NCBI RefSeq assembly: GCF_007827955.1
Contig: NZ_VITR01000008.1
Coordinates: forward strand, 248,001-312,000
DNA length: 64,000 nt
Direction of reading: 5' to 3'
Source of the DNA: Nitrospirillum pindoramense
GTDB lineage: Bacteria; Pseudomonadota; Alphaproteobacteria; Azospirillales; Azospirillaceae
The notes below the pieces were generated by a model. That model was not told the origin of the DNA, did no database searches, and saw only the letters and a list, made by a program, of their open reading frames with translations. The translations under genes were made by a program, and so were the position numbers. Below, in pieces: positions 35,526-46,033 of this stretch (position 1 is the first letter of the stretch; the number at the start of each line of letters is the position of its first letter).

Positions 35526-38500
35526 ATGCACCTGCTGCCCACCCAGGCCGAGGATCTGCTGGCATCCCCCCAGGCGGAAGATTTGGGGCAGACGCCGGCG
35601 GACTGCGTGCTGCTGTCCTTTTCCGACAGTGACCTGTCGGCGATGGCGGCCGCCTACCATGGCTTGGGTGGTGTTCCTTGGCGGCCCACCCTGCGCCTGG
35701 CCAACCTGTCACGCCTGGGGCATCCGCTGTCCGTCGACCTGTATGTCGAGAGCGTGGTATCGCGGGCGCGCTTAGTCATCCTGCGCCTGAACGGCGGTGC
35801 CGCCTATTGGCGCTATGGTCTGGAGCAGGTGGCGGAGACATGCCGCGCCCAAGGCATTCCCCTGGCCGTCCTGCCCGGCGAGGCCAAGGCCGATCCCGGC
35901 CTGGACGCCGCCTGCACCGTGGACGTGGACACCGCCCGCCGGCTGTGGCGCTGCTTCGTCGAAGGCGGGCCACGGAACATGGCCCGCCTGCTGGCCCTGG
36001 CTGCCCATCTGGTGGCAGGGTCAGCACCGGCCGACCTGGTGACGGGGGAGCCCGAGCCCCTGCCCCGGTTCGGCCGGTATCAAGGATGGACTCCGAAGGC
36101 CTCCCGCGAGGGACCGCCCACGCAGCAGCCAAGCGTCGCCCTGGTTTTTTATCGATCCTACCTACAGGCCGGCAATCTCGCGGCCCTGCATGCCGTGGCC
36201 GACGCGCTTACCCGGCGCGGCCTGGCGCCCCACCTCTATTACGCGGCCAGCCTGAAGGAAGCGGACGCCGCCCGCTGGCTGGCGGCCGAACTCGCGGCGC
36301 TGCGGCCTGCCGTGGTGCTGAACGCCACCGTCTTTTCCGCCCGCGCCACCACGCCAGAACAGGGCCCCGACGACGCCTCCCCCCTGGATGCGGCCGGCGT
36401 GCCGGTGGTGCAGGTCACCCTGTCGACGGGATCGGAGACGCTGTGGGAAAAGGCCCGTGCCGGACTGGGCCCCGCCGACCTGGCCATGAACGTGGTGCTG
36501 CCGGAGATGGACGGGCGCCTGGCCGGCCCAGCCATCGCCTTCAAGGCGGCGGCGGACTGGGACCCCGCGCTGGAATACGCCCCCATGGTCAGCCGCCCCC
36601 GCGCCGACCGGGTGGAGGCGCTGGCCGACAAGGCGGCCGCCTGGGCCCGCCTGGCGACCACCCCGCCGGCTGGGCGCCGCGTGGCCCTGGTGCTGTCCGA
36701 CTATCCCGCACGCGGCGGCATCGGCCTAGCCCTGGGGCTGGACACGCCGGCCAGCACCCTGGCCATGCTGGCGGCCCTGGCCGATGCCGGTTATGGGGTG
36801 CGCGATATGCCCACCGATGGCGCCGCCCTGATGGCGAGCCTGCAGCGGCCGGTGGACACCCAGGCGTCGGGTTTGAGCCTGGCGGACTATGCCCGGCTGA
36901 TGGATGCAGCGGCGCTGGCCGCCATCACTGACCGCTGGGGCCCGCCCGCAGCCGACCCGCTGGCACACGATGGCGCCTTGCGCTTCCGCGTCCTGCGGTG
37001 TGGCAACCTGCTGGTGGCGGTGCAGCCCAGCCGGGGCCATGGTGCTATCGACAGCGCCGCCCATCACGACCCCGACACCCCGCCCAGCCATGGCTACGCC
37101 GCCTTTCACCTGTGGTTGCGTCATGTCGCGGACGTGCATGCCCTGGTCCAGGTGGGGGCCCATGGCACGCTGGAGTGGCTGCCGGGTAAGGCCGTGGCCT
37201 TGTCCGCCGACTGCTGGCCGGAGCGGCTGGCCGGCCCCCTGCCCATCCTCTATCCCTATATCGCCACCAACCCGGGGGAGGGCGTGCAGGCCCGCCGTCG
37301 CCTGGGCGCCGTGCTGGTAGGTCACCTGCCGCCGCCGCCGGTGCCGGCGGGACTCTATGGCGACCTGGCGGAGTTGGAGCAGGCGCTGGACGAATATGCC
37401 CAGGCGCAAAGCCTGGATCCGCGCCGCCTCCCCACGCTGCGGACCCGCATCCGGGATCTGGCGTGGCAAGCCGGCGTCGCCCGCGACCTGAACTTGGCCC
37501 AGGACCCCACCACGGGCGACCTGCCCGACGACGCCTTGGCCCGGCTGGACGCCCATCTCTGCGATATCAAGGAAATGCAGATCCGTGACGGCCTGCATAT
37601 CTTCGGGACCGCACCGGACGACGATGCCCAGGCCAGCTTCCTGGCTGCCATTGCCCGTTTCCCCCGCCGGGGCCAGCCGGCGCTGACCGAGACGCTGGCC
37701 CGCGACCTGGGCTTGGCCGGCACCTTGGAGGATTTGTTCGGCGGGGAAGCCGCAGCCCCCTGGCCCCATCCCCTGCCCCCTGTGTTGGCGGCGCGCACCG
37801 GGGCGCTTCCCACCGCCGGCCGCGTGCGGGCCGCCCTGGATGGTTTGGTGCGGGATCTGGTGACCGGCAAGATCATTCCGGATACGGAATGGCCTAAGAC
37901 CCACTTGGGCCTGTCCGCCCTGCATGCCGAGGTAACGCCCGCCCTGGCTGTCAGCGGTCCGGCGGAAATGACGGCCCTGCTGGCGGGGTTGGACGGCCGC
38001 TTTGTCGCCCCCGGCCCCGGCGGATCACCGGCACGCGGGCGGGCCGACGTGCTGCCCACCGGCCGCAACCTGTACGCCGTCGATCCCCGCGCCGTGCCCA
38101 CACCCACCGCCTGGGCCCTGGGCTGGAAGGGGGCGGATGCCGTACTGACCCGCCACCTGCAGGACCAGGGCGATTGGCCCCGCCAATTGGTGGTGGATTG
38201 CTGGGGCAGCCCCACCCTGCGCACCGGCGGGGAGGAGCTGGCCCAGGCACTGGCCCTGATGGGCGTGCGCCCCCTGTGGGAGGCCGGCAGCGGCCGGGTG
38301 ACGGGAATCGAGGTGCTGCCGGCCACAGTCCTGGGCCGGCCACGGGTGGACGTGACCTTGCGCATTTCCGGCCTGTTCCGCGACATGTTCCCGGCGCAGC
38401 TGGCGCTGTTCGACCAGGCGGCGCGCAAGGTGGCGGGGCTGGATGAGCCGGACGCGGTGAACCCCCTGGCCGCAGCGGTGCGGGCGGACCACGGCGCCCT

Positions 38501-39245
38501 GCTGGCCAGCGGCCTGGACGCCGCCACCGCCGAACGCCACGCCACCGCCCGCATCTATGGCGCCGCCCCCGGCGGCTATGGCACCGGTCTGGCGCAACCG
38601 CTGGCCACTGGCGATTGGCAGGCGCGCGATGAGCTGGGCACCGCCTATCTCGATACCGGCTGTCATGCCTATGGCCTGGGCCTCGACGGCGTGCCCCTGC
38701 CCTCCCTGTTCCGCCGCCGCGTGGGCCTGGCCGACGCCCTGGTCCATATCCAGGACCAGCGGGAGACCGACGTGCTGGACAATGACGGTATGACCCAGTT
38801 CGAGGGCGGCTTCGCCGCCGCCGCCGGCCTGCTGGGCGGCGCACCGATCCTCTATCACGTCGACAGCACGGAGCCGGAGCGCATCACGCCCCGCACCCTG
38901 GCGGAGGAGGCGGCCCGGGTGGTGCGCGGCCGCGCCGCCAACCCACGCTGGATCGACGGACAACGCCGTCACGGCCACAGTGGCGCCGCCAACCTGGCGC
39001 GCACGGTAGATGGCGCCGTGGCCCTGGCCGCCCTGGCGGGCGCCGTGCGGTCGTACCAGGTCGACAGCCTGTTCGACGCCTATGTGGCGGATGAGGAAAC
39101 CTGGGCCTTCCTGGCCGACAGCAACCCGGACGCCGCCCGCCAGATCCTGGACCGGTTCGAGGAAGCCTTGCGCCGGAATTTATGGCATCCCCGGCGCAAC
39201 TCGACGCCCGAAGATCTGGCCCGGCTGCGCAAGGAATTGGCATGA
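35526..39245 (+). CDS. cobN: cobaltochelatase large subunit CobN
   Basis: 1239 residues, close to the usual size of CobN. Landmarks include HGTLEWLPGKAVALS, YPYIATNPGEGVQARRR, RISGLFRDMFPAQLALFDQA and a C-terminal ESLDAYVADEET-like segment. It is the ATP-dependent subunit that inserts Co2+ into hydrogenobyrinic acid a,c-diamide, acting with CobS and CobT, which are not in this window. The leader 35362-35525 contains a 15-base palindrome (35488-35502, CGACTC-TTA-GAGTCG) but no second riboswitch. Its stop overlaps the cobG start as ATGA. Confidence 0.95.
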   Translation: MHLLPTQAEDLLASPQAEDLGQTPADCVLLSFSDSDLSAMAAAYHGLGGVPWRPTLRLANLSRLGHPLSVDLYVESVVSRARLVILRLNGGAAYWRYGLEQVAETCRAQGIPLAVLPGEAKADPGLDAACTVDVDTARRLWRCFVEGGPRNMARLLALAAHLVAGSAPADLVTGEPEPLPRFGRYQGWTPKASREGPPTQQPSVALVFYRSYLQAGNLAALHAVADALTRRGLAPHLYYAASLKEADAARWLAAELAALRPAVVLNATVFSARATTPEQGPDDASPLDAAGVPVVQVTLSTGSETLWEKARAGLGPADLAMNVVLPEMDGRLAGPAIAFKAAADWDPALEYAPMVSRPRADRVEALADKAAAWARLATTPPAGRRVALVLSDYPARGGIGLALGLDTPASTLAMLAALADAGYGVRDMPTDGAALMASLQRPVDTQASGLSLADYARLMDAAALAAITDRWGPPAADPLAHDGALRFRVLRCGNLLVAVQPSRGHGAIDSAAHHDPDTPPSHGYAAFHLWLRHVADVHALVQVGAHGTLEWLPGKAVALSADCWPERLAGPLPILYPYIATNPGEGVQARRRLGAVLVGHLPPPPVPAGLYGDLAELEQALDEYAQAQSLDPRRLPTLRTRIRDLAWQAGVARDLNLAQDPTTGDLPDDALARLDAHLCDIKEMQIRDGLHIFGTAPDDDAQASFLAAIARFPRRGQPALTETLARDLGLAGTLEDLFGGEAAAPWPHPLPPVLAARTGALPTAGRVRAALDGLVRDLVTGKIIPDTEWPKTHLGLSALHAEVTPALAVSGPAEMTALLAGLDGRFVAPGPGGSPARGRADVLPTGRNLYAVDPRAVPTPTAWALGWKGADAVLTRHLQDQGDWPRQLVVDCWGSPTLRTGGEELAQALALMGVRPLWEAGSGRVTGIEVLPATVLGRPRVDVTLRISGLFRDMFPAQLALFDQAARKVAGLDEPDAVNPLAAAVRADHGALLASGLDAATAERHATARIYGAAPGGYGTGLAQPLATGDWQARDELGTAYLDTGCHAYGLGLDGVPLPSLFRRRVGLADALVHIQDQRETDVLDNDGMTQFEGGFAAAAGLLGGAPILYHVDSTEPERITPRTLAEEAARVVRGRAANPRWIDGQRRHGHSGAANLARTVDGAVALAALAGAVRSYQVDSLFDAYVADEETWAFLADSNPDAARQILDRFEEALRRNLWHPRRNSTPEDLARLRKELA

Positions 39246-40603
39246 CGCCCGCCATCATCAACCCGCCGCGGGTGCGCGGCGCCTGCCCAGGGGCTCTGGT
39301 GCCTATGGAGGTTGCCGACGGTCTGCTGGTGCGCCTGCGCATCCCAGGCGGCAGGCTAACCGGACCCATGACGGCCGCGATCTGCGATTTGGCCGAGCGC
39401 CACGGCAACGGCCTGGTGGACTTGAGCCAGCGCGCCAACCTGCAACTGCGCGGCGTCCGCCCCGAAACGCTGTCCCCCCTGACCGACGCCTTGCGCGCGT
39501 TGGGCCTGGTCAACGGCGATCCGACGGCGGAGCGGGTGCGCAATGTGCTGTGCAGCCCCACCTGTGGCCTGGACCCGGCCTGCGCGCCGGTGCGCCCTCT
39601 GGCCGTGGCGCTGGACACGGCCCTGAGTAACAGCCCCGATCTGTGGACCGCCCTTCCCGCCAAGTTCAGCTTTGTCCTGAACGGTGGCGGTCAAGCACCC
39701 CTGGCCGATGCCGTGGGCGACATCCGTTTCGACGCCCTGCCCGACACCGCCCTGTTCCGGGTGGCGGTGGGGGGTGACCAGGCGAGCGCAACACCCCTGG
39801 GCGTCTGCGCCGCCGATGTGGTGGTGGACACAGCGCTCGCCTTGTCCCGCGCCTACCTTCGCCTCTCCGCCAGCCGCTACCGGCGCTTGGCCGCCCTGGT
39901 GGCGGCGGAGGGGGCGGCCGGCTTGGCCGCGCACCTGTCCCTGGCACCGCTGTCGGTAGACGCCTCTCTGCCGAGTCTGCACCTGAACCAGGTGCTGGGC
40001 GCTCAGGCGGGTTGGGTGGGGCTCGCCTTCCCCTTCGGCGGGCTGAGCGTTCAACGGCTGGCGCAGATCGCCCATATGACACCAGTCCTGCGCCTGACGC
40101 CCTGGCGTGCCCTGCTGCTGGAAGGGAATTTCAGCGGCGACCCGGTGGATATCTTCCAGCCGCTGGGCTTCATCCTGGCGCCCGATGATCCCCGCCTGGC
40201 CCTGTCGGCCTGCAGCGGCCGCGGCGCCTGTGATTCGGGGCTGACGGACGCGCGGCGGGACGCGCTGGCCCTGGCCCAGGTGGCGCCCCGGCTGCTGGCG
40301 CGCGGGCATATCCATGTTTCAGCCTGCACCAAAGGCTGCGCCCACCCGGCGCCGGCGCTGGTCACCCTGACGGCGCGGGACAGTCAGGCGGGCAACCCGG
40401 TTTATGATATCGGCCTGCTGGCCGCCGCCGGCGGGACGGCGCAATGGCGCGGCGTGACGCCGGCGCGCGCGACATCGCTGGTGGCGGCGCTCGAAGCTGT
40501 CTATACCGACCGCAGGCGGCAGGATGAGGATCCCACCGCCTTCGTCACCCGCCTGGGCGGACCGGCCGAACTGGCCGCCCAGGTCGAGGCCCATGCCGCG
40601 TAA
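39242..40603 (+). CDS. cobG: precorrin-3B synthase CobG
   Basis: 453 residues from the ATG overlapping cobN. Sulfite/nitrite-reductase-like half domains with an Fe-S ligand set: CSGRGACDSG and CTKGCAHP near residues 323-364, and an N-terminal GLVDLSQRANLQLRGV. CobG uses O2 to hydroxylate precorrin-3A at C20 and form the lactone, marking the aerobic route. Confidence 0.93.
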   Translation: MTPAIINPPRVRGACPGALVPMEVADGLLVRLRIPGGRLTGPMTAAICDLAERHGNGLVDLSQRANLQLRGVRPETLSPLTDALRALGLVNGDPTAERVRNVLCSPTCGLDPACAPVRPLAVALDTALSNSPDLWTALPAKFSFVLNGGGQAPLADAVGDIRFDALPDTALFRVAVGGDQASATPLGVCAADVVVDTALALSRAYLRLSASRYRRLAALVAAEGAAGLAAHLSLAPLSVDASLPSLHLNQVLGAQAGWVGLAFPFGGLSVQRLAQIAHMTPVLRLTPWRALLLEGNFSGDPVDIFQPLGFILAPDDPRLALSACSGRGACDSGLTDARRDALALAQVAPRLLARGHIHVSACTKGCAHPAPALVTLTARDSQAGNPVYDIGLLAAAGGTAQWRGVTPARATSLVAALEAVYTDRRRQDEDPTAFVTRLGGPAELAAQVEAHAA

Positions 40604-40617
40604 AGGAATGCCCGCCG

Positions 40618-41298
40618 TTGCCCAATCCTGAGTCCCCTAGCCCCGGCGCGCCCCTTTCCCCGGTTCCGGCACGGTACGACTACATCCGCGACGGTGCCGC
40701 CATCTATGCCCGGTCCTTCGCCATCATCCGGGAAGAAGCCAAGCTGGATCACCTGCCGGAGGATTTGCGGGCCGTGGCCGTACGCATCATCCACGCGGCA
40801 GGCTTGGTCGAGACGGCCGAGCATCTGTTGTTCTCACCCGATGTCGGCACTGCCGCCCGGAACGCCCTGCGCGCCGGCGCGCCCATCCTGTGCGACGCCC
40901 AAATGGTGGCGCACGGCGTCACCCGCGCCCGCCTGCCGGCCGACAACGCCGTGATCTGCACCCTGAGCGACCCCGCCGTGCCCGCCCTGGCGCAGGACCT
41001 CGCCACCACCCGCTCAGCGGCCGCGCTAGAGCTGTGGCGCCCGCATCTGGCGGGATCGGTGGTGGCCATCGGTAACGCGCCCACGGCCCTGTTCTATCTT
41101 CTGGAGATGATCGCGGCCGGTGCACCCTGTCCTGCCGCCATCCTGGGCTTCCCCGTTGGTTTCGTCGGCGCGGCGGAGAGCAAGGACGCCCTGGCCACCA
41201 ACCCCTGGAATTTGCCGTATCTGGCGGTCGCGGGGCGCCGGGGGGGCAGCGCCATGGCGGCAGCGGCGGTCAATGCCCTGGCCTCTGACCGGGAGTGA
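40618..41298 (+). CDS. cobH: precorrin-8X methylmutase CobH
   Basis: 226 residues. YDYIRDGAAIYARSFAIIR at the N-terminus and GAPILCDAQMVAHGVTRARL with the migrating-methyl histidine region are diagnostic of CobH/CbiC. It moves a methyl from C11 to C12 to give hydrogenobyrinic acid. The start is the TTG at 40618 with AAGGA upstream; an ATG at 40608 is out of frame. Conserved homology begins near residue 20, so the exact start is uncertain. Confidence 0.93.
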   Translation: MPNPESPSPGAPLSPVPARYDYIRDGAAIYARSFAIIREEAKLDHLPEDLRAVAVRIIHAAGLVETAEHLLFSPDVGTAARNALRAGAPILCDAQMVAHGVTRARLPADNAVICTLSDPAVPALAQDLATTRSAAALELWRPHLAGSVVAIGNAPTALFYLLEMIAAGAPCPAAILGFPVGFVGAAESKDALATNPWNLPYLAVAGRRGGSAMAAAAVNALASDRE

Positions 41299-41304
41299 AA
41301 GCCC

Positions 41305-42099
41305 ATGTCCACCATCACCCCTGGCACGCTTTACGGCATTGGCACCGGCCCCGGTGACCCGGAACTGATGACCCTGAAGGCGGTGCGCCTGTTGCGCGCC
41401 TGCCCGGTGGTCGCCTATTTCGCCAAACGTGGCGGGCCTGGCCAGGCGCGGCGTATCGCGGCCAGCCACCTGGACGGCACCCAGCACGAGGTGCCCATGG
41501 TCTATCCCGTCACCACCGAACTGCCGCCCGACAGCCCGGCCTATGCCGCCGCCATCGAGGGCTTTTTCGACGAGTCCGCCGAGCGCCTGGCCACCCTGCT
41601 GGCGGCCGGCCAGTCGGTGGCGGTGCTGAACGAAGGGGACCCGTTCTTCTACGGGTCCTATATGCATCTGCATTTGCGCCTGGCCCCCCGGTTCACTGTG
41701 GAGGTGGTGCCGGGCGTGCCCTCGCTGCTGGGCTGCGCCGCGCAACTGCCCATCCCGCTGACCATCCGCGACGACGTGCTGTCCGTCATCCCCGGCACAC
41801 TGGGCGAGGCGGCGCTGGCCGAGGCCCTGTCCCGGGCCGACGCGGCGGCGGTGATGAAGCTGGGCGGCAACCTGCCCAAGGTGCGCCGCGTGATCGAGAG
41901 CCTGGGCCTGACCGCCCGCGCCTGGTACGTGGAGCGTGGCACGACCGAGACCCAGCGGGTGCACCCCCTGGCCCAGGCGCCGGACGTCGCCCCCTACTTC
42001 GCCATGATCCTGATCCCCGGCCAGGGCAAGCGCGGCGACATGCTGACGGCACCCCAGGCGGCGACGTCTGGGGTGGCGGCCCAGGGAGGGGCGGAATGA
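41305..42099 (+). CDS. cobI: precorrin-2 C20-methyltransferase CobI
   Basis: 264 residues of the tetrapyrrole methylase family: GIGTGPGDPELMTLKAVRLL at the N-terminus, NEGDPFFYGSYMHLH and VEVVPGVPSLLGCAAQ in the SAM site. It methylates precorrin-2 at C20 to precorrin-3A. A GGGAG-type SD precedes the ATG. The stop overlaps cobJ by four bases. Confidence 0.93.
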   Translation: MSTITPGTLYGIGTGPGDPELMTLKAVRLLRACPVVAYFAKRGGPGQARRIAASHLDGTQHEVPMVYPVTTELPPDSPAYAAAIEGFFDESAERLATLLAAGQSVAVLNEGDPFFYGSYMHLHLRLAPRFTVEVVPGVPSLLGCAAQLPIPLTIRDDVLSVIPGTLGEAALAEALSRADAAAVMKLGGNLPKVRRVIESLGLTARAWYVERGTTETQRVHPLAQAPDVAPYFAMILIPGQGKRGDMLTAPQAATSGVAAQGGAE

Positions 42100-42881
42100 C
42101 CGGTACCCCCATGGGCAGCCTGACCGTCATCGGCCTGGGCCCCGGCCCCGACCGGTGGCTGACGCCGGAGGTGGCGGACGTGGTGGCGCATTCCACCGAC
42201 CTGGTGGGGTATGGCCCCTATCTAGACCGCATCCCCCACAGCGCCTTTCACCGCCGCCACGGCTCCGACAACCGGGTGGAACTGTCGCGGGCGCGCCTGG
42301 CGCTGGACCTGGCGGTGTCGGGCCGCCGGGTGGCCCTGGTGTCGGGCGGCGACCCCGGCGTCTTCGCCATGGCATCCGCCCTGTTCGAGGCGCTGGAGTC
42401 CGGCGGCGACCCCGCCTGGGCCGAGGTGCCGGTGAGGGTGTGCCCCGGTGTTTCCGCCATGCTGGCCGCCGCCGCGCGGGTAGGCGCCCCCCTGGGCCAT
42501 GATTTTTGCGTTCTGTCCCTGTCGGACAACCTGAAGCCGTGGGATCTGGTGTTGAAGCGCCTGCGCCTGGCGGCGGAGGGGGACTTCGTCATCGCCCTGT
42601 ACAACCCCATCTCCAAGGCGCGGCCCTGGCAGTTGGGGGCCGCCCTGGACACCCTGCGCACGCTCAAGGCCCCGGCCACGCCGGTGGTGTTGGCCCGCGC
42701 CGTGGGCCGGCATGACGAGGACGTGACCATCACCACCCTGGCCGACTGCGACCCCGCCACGGCCGACATGCGCACCCTGGTGCTGATCGGGTCCAGCCAG
42801 ACCCGGCTGCTGCCCAAGGGCGGGGACGGCGATGTCTGGGTCTATACGCCACGCAGTTATACGGCGGTGGGGGACAGGTGA
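42096..42881 (+). CDS. cobJ: precorrin-3B C17-methyltransferase CobJ
   Basis: 261 residues. VIGLGPGPDRWLTPEV, DLVGYGPYLDRIP, VSGGDPGVFAMASALFE and FCVLSLSDNLKPW are the CobJ/CbiH landmarks. It methylates C17 and drives ring contraction to precorrin-4. The ATG overlaps the cobI stop. Its last 25 bases overlap the end of cobK on the opposite strand. Confidence 0.94.
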   Translation: MTGTPMGSLTVIGLGPGPDRWLTPEVADVVAHSTDLVGYGPYLDRIPHSAFHRRHGSDNRVELSRARLALDLAVSGRRVALVSGGDPGVFAMASALFEALESGGDPAWAEVPVRVCPGVSAMLAAAARVGAPLGHDFCVLSLSDNLKPWDLVLKRLRLAAEGDFVIALYNPISKARPWQLGAALDTLRTLKAPATPVVLARAVGRHDEDVTITTLADCDPATADMRTLVLIGSSQTRLLPKGGDGDVWVYTPRSYTAVGDR

Positions 42882-43600
42882 GCCGCCAGCCAGGCCATAG
42901 CGTCGGACGCGGCGTAGAGGCGGGATGCCGTTCCCGCCGGCGGCCGGTCGACCATGACCACGGGCAGCCCCAAGGCCCGTGCGGCGTCCAGCTTGGCCGC
43001 CGTGGCATCGCCGCCACTGTTCTTCGTCACCAGGGTACCGACGCCGTGGGCGCGCATGAGGGCTATTTCACTGTCCAGCGTGTAAGGCCCACGGTCCAGG
43101 ACCAGGACGGCGCCAGCCGGCAGGACATCCGGCGGGTCGACCGCGCGCACCAGGAACCGCCGGTCCAGGTCCAGGAAGGGCCCCAGTTCCTGGCGGCCAA
43201 CGGTCAGGAAAACGGTATCGGGCAGATCGGTCAGCACCTCGGCCGCGGCATCCGTGGTCCTCACCAGGCGCCAGTCATCGCCCTCCCTGGCCGTCCACGG
43301 CCGGCGCGTCAGCACAGCCAAGGGCACACCGGCGGCGGCACAGGCCGCCTCGGCATTGGCACTGATCTGGTCGGCGAAGGGATGGGTCGCGTCGATCACC
43401 GCTTGGACGCTTTCTGCCCTCAGGTAATCCGCCAAGCCCTGCGCACCGCCGAAGCCGCCGACGCGGGTGGGCAGGGCCTGGGGCGCCGGGTCGCGGGTGC
43501 GGCCGGCCAGCGACAGGGTGGCCTGGAAACGGGCGTCACCCGCCAGCAGCCCCGCCAGCTGCCGCGCCTCCGTCGTACCGCCCAGCACCAGTACCCGCAT
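42857..43600 (-). CDS. cobK: precorrin-6A reductase CobK
   Basis: 247 residues. MRVLVLGGTTEARQLAGLL begins the family's Rossmann-like domain; DATHPFADQIS and LVTKNSGGDATAAKLDAAR are conserved CobK/CbiJ segments. It uses NADPH to reduce precorrin-6A. Inverted relative to its neighbours: it starts only 20-29 bases from divergent cobL and its tail overlaps cobJ. AAAGG lies upstream of the ATG. Confidence 0.93.
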   Translation of the reverse strand: MRVLVLGGTTEARQLAGLLAGDARFQATLSLAGRTRDPAPQALPTRVGGFGGAQGLADYLRAESVQAVIDATHPFADQISANAEAACAAAGVPLAVLTRRPWTAREGDDWRLVRTTDAAAEVLTDLPDTVFLTVGRQELGPFLDLDRRFLVRAVDPPDVLPAGAVLVLDRGPYTLDSEIALMRAHGVGTLVTKNSGGDATAAKLDAARALGLPVVMVDRPPAGTASRLYAASDAMAWLAAHLSPTAV

Positions 43601-43629
43601 CGCCCCACCTTTCCCACCGTGTGCGCGCC

Positions 43630-44853
43630 ATGACTAGCACCCCCGCCCCCTGGCTGACCATCGTGGGCATCGGCGAGGATGGCTGGGGCGGCCTGGCGTC
43701 TGCCGCCCGTGCCGCGGTGACCGAAGCCACGCTGGTGGTAGGCGGCGTGCGCCACCTGGCCCTGGTGCCGGAGACGGCGGGACAGGAGCGCCTGGCCTGG
43801 CCCAGCCCGCTCAGCGACGCCTTCCCCGCCCTGCTGGCCCGGCGCGGCCAGAAAGTGACGGTCCTGGCCAGCGGCGACCCGCACTGGTTCGGCATCGGCG
43901 CCACGCTGGCCCGCCTGGTGCCGGCGGAAGAGACGCGGGCGTTCCCGGCGCCCGGCGCCTTCACCCTGGCGGCATCCCGCCTGGGCTGGGCGCTGCAGGA
44001 GGTGACCTGTCTGTCGCTGCACGGCCGCCCGTTGGAAACCGTCATCCCCCACTTGTTCCCCAGGTCGCGGTTGCTGCTGCTGAGCTGGGACGGCACCACG
44101 CCGGCGAAGCTGGCCGCCCTGCTGCGCGACCGGGGCTTCGGCCCCAGCGCCCTGACGGTGCTGGAGGCCATGGGCGGGTCACGGGAGCGCGTGCGCGCCG
44201 CGACGGCGGACGGTTGGACCGAGGCTGACGTCCTGGACCTGAACACCATCGCGCTGACCTGCGCCATCACCCCCGGCGCCCGGGTGCTGCCGCGCGGCCC
44301 CGGCCTGCCCGACGACTGGTTCCAGCACGACGGCAAGATCACCAAGCGCGAGGTGCGGGCCGTGGTCCTGTCCCACCTGGCGCCGGGCCGGGGGGAGATG
44401 CTGTGGGACGTGGGTGCCGGCTCAGGCTCCGTCGCCATCGAATGGCTGCTGGCCGATCCCGCCAACCGCGCCGTGGCGGTGGAAAGCCGGACTGACCGCA
44501 CGGATTCCATTCGCGCCAACGCCCTGAGCTTTGGCGTGCCGGGCCTTTCCGTGCGCGAGGGCGCGGCGCCGGACGCGCTGGCGGACCTGCCCCCGCCGGA
44601 TGCTGTTTTCATCGGTGGCGGCCTGACCGGCGCTGGCGTGGTGGAGGCGTGCTGGCAGGCGCTGCGCCCCGGCGGCCGGCTGGTCGCCACGGCGGTGACG
44701 CTGGAAACGGAGGCGGCACTTTCACAATGGCACACCACGCTGGGCGGGTCGCTGACGCGGCTGTCGGTGGAGCGCGCGGTGCCGCTGGGGAATTTCCGGG
44801 GATGGCGGCCCCTGATGCCCGTCACCCTGTGGCGCGCGGACAAGCCATCATGA
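43630..44853 (+). CDS. cobL: precorrin-6Y C5,15-methyltransferase CobL (CbiE-CbiT fusion)
   Basis: 407 residues from the ATG at 43630; an in-frame GTG at 43621 is an alternative. The N-terminal CbiE-like methylase ([26 protein letters not shown]) is followed near residue 235 by a CbiT domain with SAM motif [14 protein letters not shown] at about 259. It methylates C5 and C15 and decarboxylates. No clear SD is visible. Stop overlaps the cobE start by four bases. Confidence 0.93.
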   Translation: MTSTPAPWLTIVGIGEDGWGGLASAARAAVTEATLVVGGVRHLALVPETAGQERLAWPSPLSDAFPALLARRGQKVTVLASGDPHWFGIGATLARLVPAEETRAFPAPGAFTLAASRLGWALQEVTCLSLHGRPLETVIPHLFPRSRLLLLSWDGTTPAKLAALLRDRGFGPSALTVLEAMGGSRERVRAATADGWTEADVLDLNTIALTCAITPGARVLPRGPGLPDDWFQHDGKITKREVRAVVLSHLAPGRGEMLWDVGAGSGSVAIEWLLADPANRAVAVESRTDRTDSIRANALSFGVPGLSVREGAAPDALADLPPPDAVFIGGGLTGAGVVEACWQALRPGGRLVATAVTLETEAALSQWHTTLGGSLTRLSVERAVPLGNFRGWRPLMPVTLWRADKPS

Positions 44854-45275
44854 CCGCCCTGCCCACCCCCCGTCTTCCCGCCCCCTGGGCCATCGGCATC
44901 GGCTGCCGCCGGGATGTCGGAGTCGCCGAGATCCAGGATCTCCTGGCCCAGGCGTTCAAGCACCTGGGCTGGACCGCGCCGCCGGAAGGCCTGATGCTCT
45001 GCACCCTGGCCGGCAAGGCGACGGAGCCGGCGTTGGTCCAAGCGGCGGACCGGCTGAAGGTGCCCCTGGCGGGCCTGGACCCCATCGCCCTGCAGACAGT
45101 GACCACCCTCACCCCCAGCGCGGCACCCGGCTACGGCCTGCCTCCGGTGGCGGAGGCGGCAGCCCTGGTCGCCTGCGGCGCCCCCGGCAACCCAAGGGCC
45201 CACCTGGTGCTGCCCCGCATCCAGGGGCCGGCCAGCACCTGCGCCGTGGCCTGTTCCGAAGGCATTCTTCCATGA
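44850..45275 (+). CDS. cobE: CobE / CbiG C-terminal-like protein
   Basis: 141 residues. [35 protein letters not shown] and a late [10 protein letters not shown] fit the CobE family, homologous to the CbiG C-terminal domain. It is required for efficient cobalamin synthesis in Pseudomonas denitrificans; its precise role is not settled. Four-base overlaps with both cobL and cobM. Confidence 0.88.
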   Translation: MTALPTPRLPAPWAIGIGCRRDVGVAEIQDLLAQAFKHLGWTAPPEGLMLCTLAGKATEPALVQAADRLKVPLAGLDPIALQTVTTLTPSAAPGYGLPPVAEAAALVACGAPGNPRAHLVLPRIQGPASTCAVACSEGILP

Positions 45276-46033
45276 CCGTGCACTTCATCGGCGCCGGACC
45301 CGGCGCGCCCGACCTGCTGACCCTGCGCGGACGCGACCTGATCGCCCGCTGCCCCGTCTGCCTCTACGCCGGGTCGCTGGTGCCGGCCGCTGTGCTTTCC
45401 CATGCCCCGGCGGACGCCCGTATCGTCGACACGGCCCCGCTGTCGCTGGAGGAAATCGTGGCGGAGTTCCAGGCGGCCCACGCCGCCGGCCAGGACGTGG
45501 CCCGCCTGCATTCCGGCGACCTGTCGGTCTACAGCGCTCTGGGCGAACAGGTGCGCGCCCTGAAGGACCTGGGCATCCCCTACACCATCACGCCCGGCGT
45601 GCCGGCCTTCGCCGCCGCCGCCGCCGCCCTGGGCCGGGAGCTGACCCTGCCGGAGGTCAGCCAGACCCTGGTCATCACCCGCACCAGCGGCCGGGCTTCG
45701 GCCATGCCGGCCAATGAGACGTTGGAGGTGCTGGGCGCGTCGGGCGCCACGCTGGCCATCCACCTGTCCATCCATGTCATCGACCAGGTCGTGGCGCGCC
45801 TGGCCCCGCTGTACGGCGCCGACTGCCCGGCAGCGGTGGTCTACCGTGCCTCCTGGCCCGAGGAACGGGTGCTGCGCGGCACCCTGGCCGACATCGGCGC
45901 CCAGGTGGCCGCCAACCCCATCGACCGTACCGCCTTGATCCTAGTGGGCCGGACCCTGGGGACGGAGGATTTCCGCGCCAGCGCCCTGTACGATGCCGGG
46001 TATCAGCGGCGCTATCGCGGGAGGGGGGAGTGA
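45272..46033 (+). CDS. cobM: precorrin-4 C11-methyltransferase CobM
   Basis: 253 residues. [44 protein letters not shown] and [15 protein letters not shown] are typical of CobM/CbiF. It methylates C11 of precorrin-4. Coupled to cobE by an ATGA overlap. Its 3' end overlaps the end of cbiD on the opposite strand by 22 bases. Confidence 0.94.
   Translation: MTVHFIGAGPGAPDLLTLRGRDLIARCPVCLYAGSLVPAAVLSHAPADARIVDTAPLSLEEIVAEFQAAHAAGQDVARLHSGDLSVYSALGEQVRALKDLGIPYTITPGVPAFAAAAAALGRELTLPEVSQTLVITRTSGRASAMPANETLEVLGASGATLAIHLSIHVIDQVVARLAPLYGADCPAAVVYRASWPEERVLRGTLADIGAQVAANPIDRTALILVGRTLGTEDFRASALYDAGYQRRYRGRGE

Noticed and set aside
36726-37925. Long minus-strand frames opposite cobN
   Set aside because: Glutamine/arginine/glycine-rich shadows typical of high-GC genes; cobN itself is conserved throughout.
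40608-40631. ATG at 40608 as the cobH start
   Set aside because: Out of frame with cobH and closes after seven codons.
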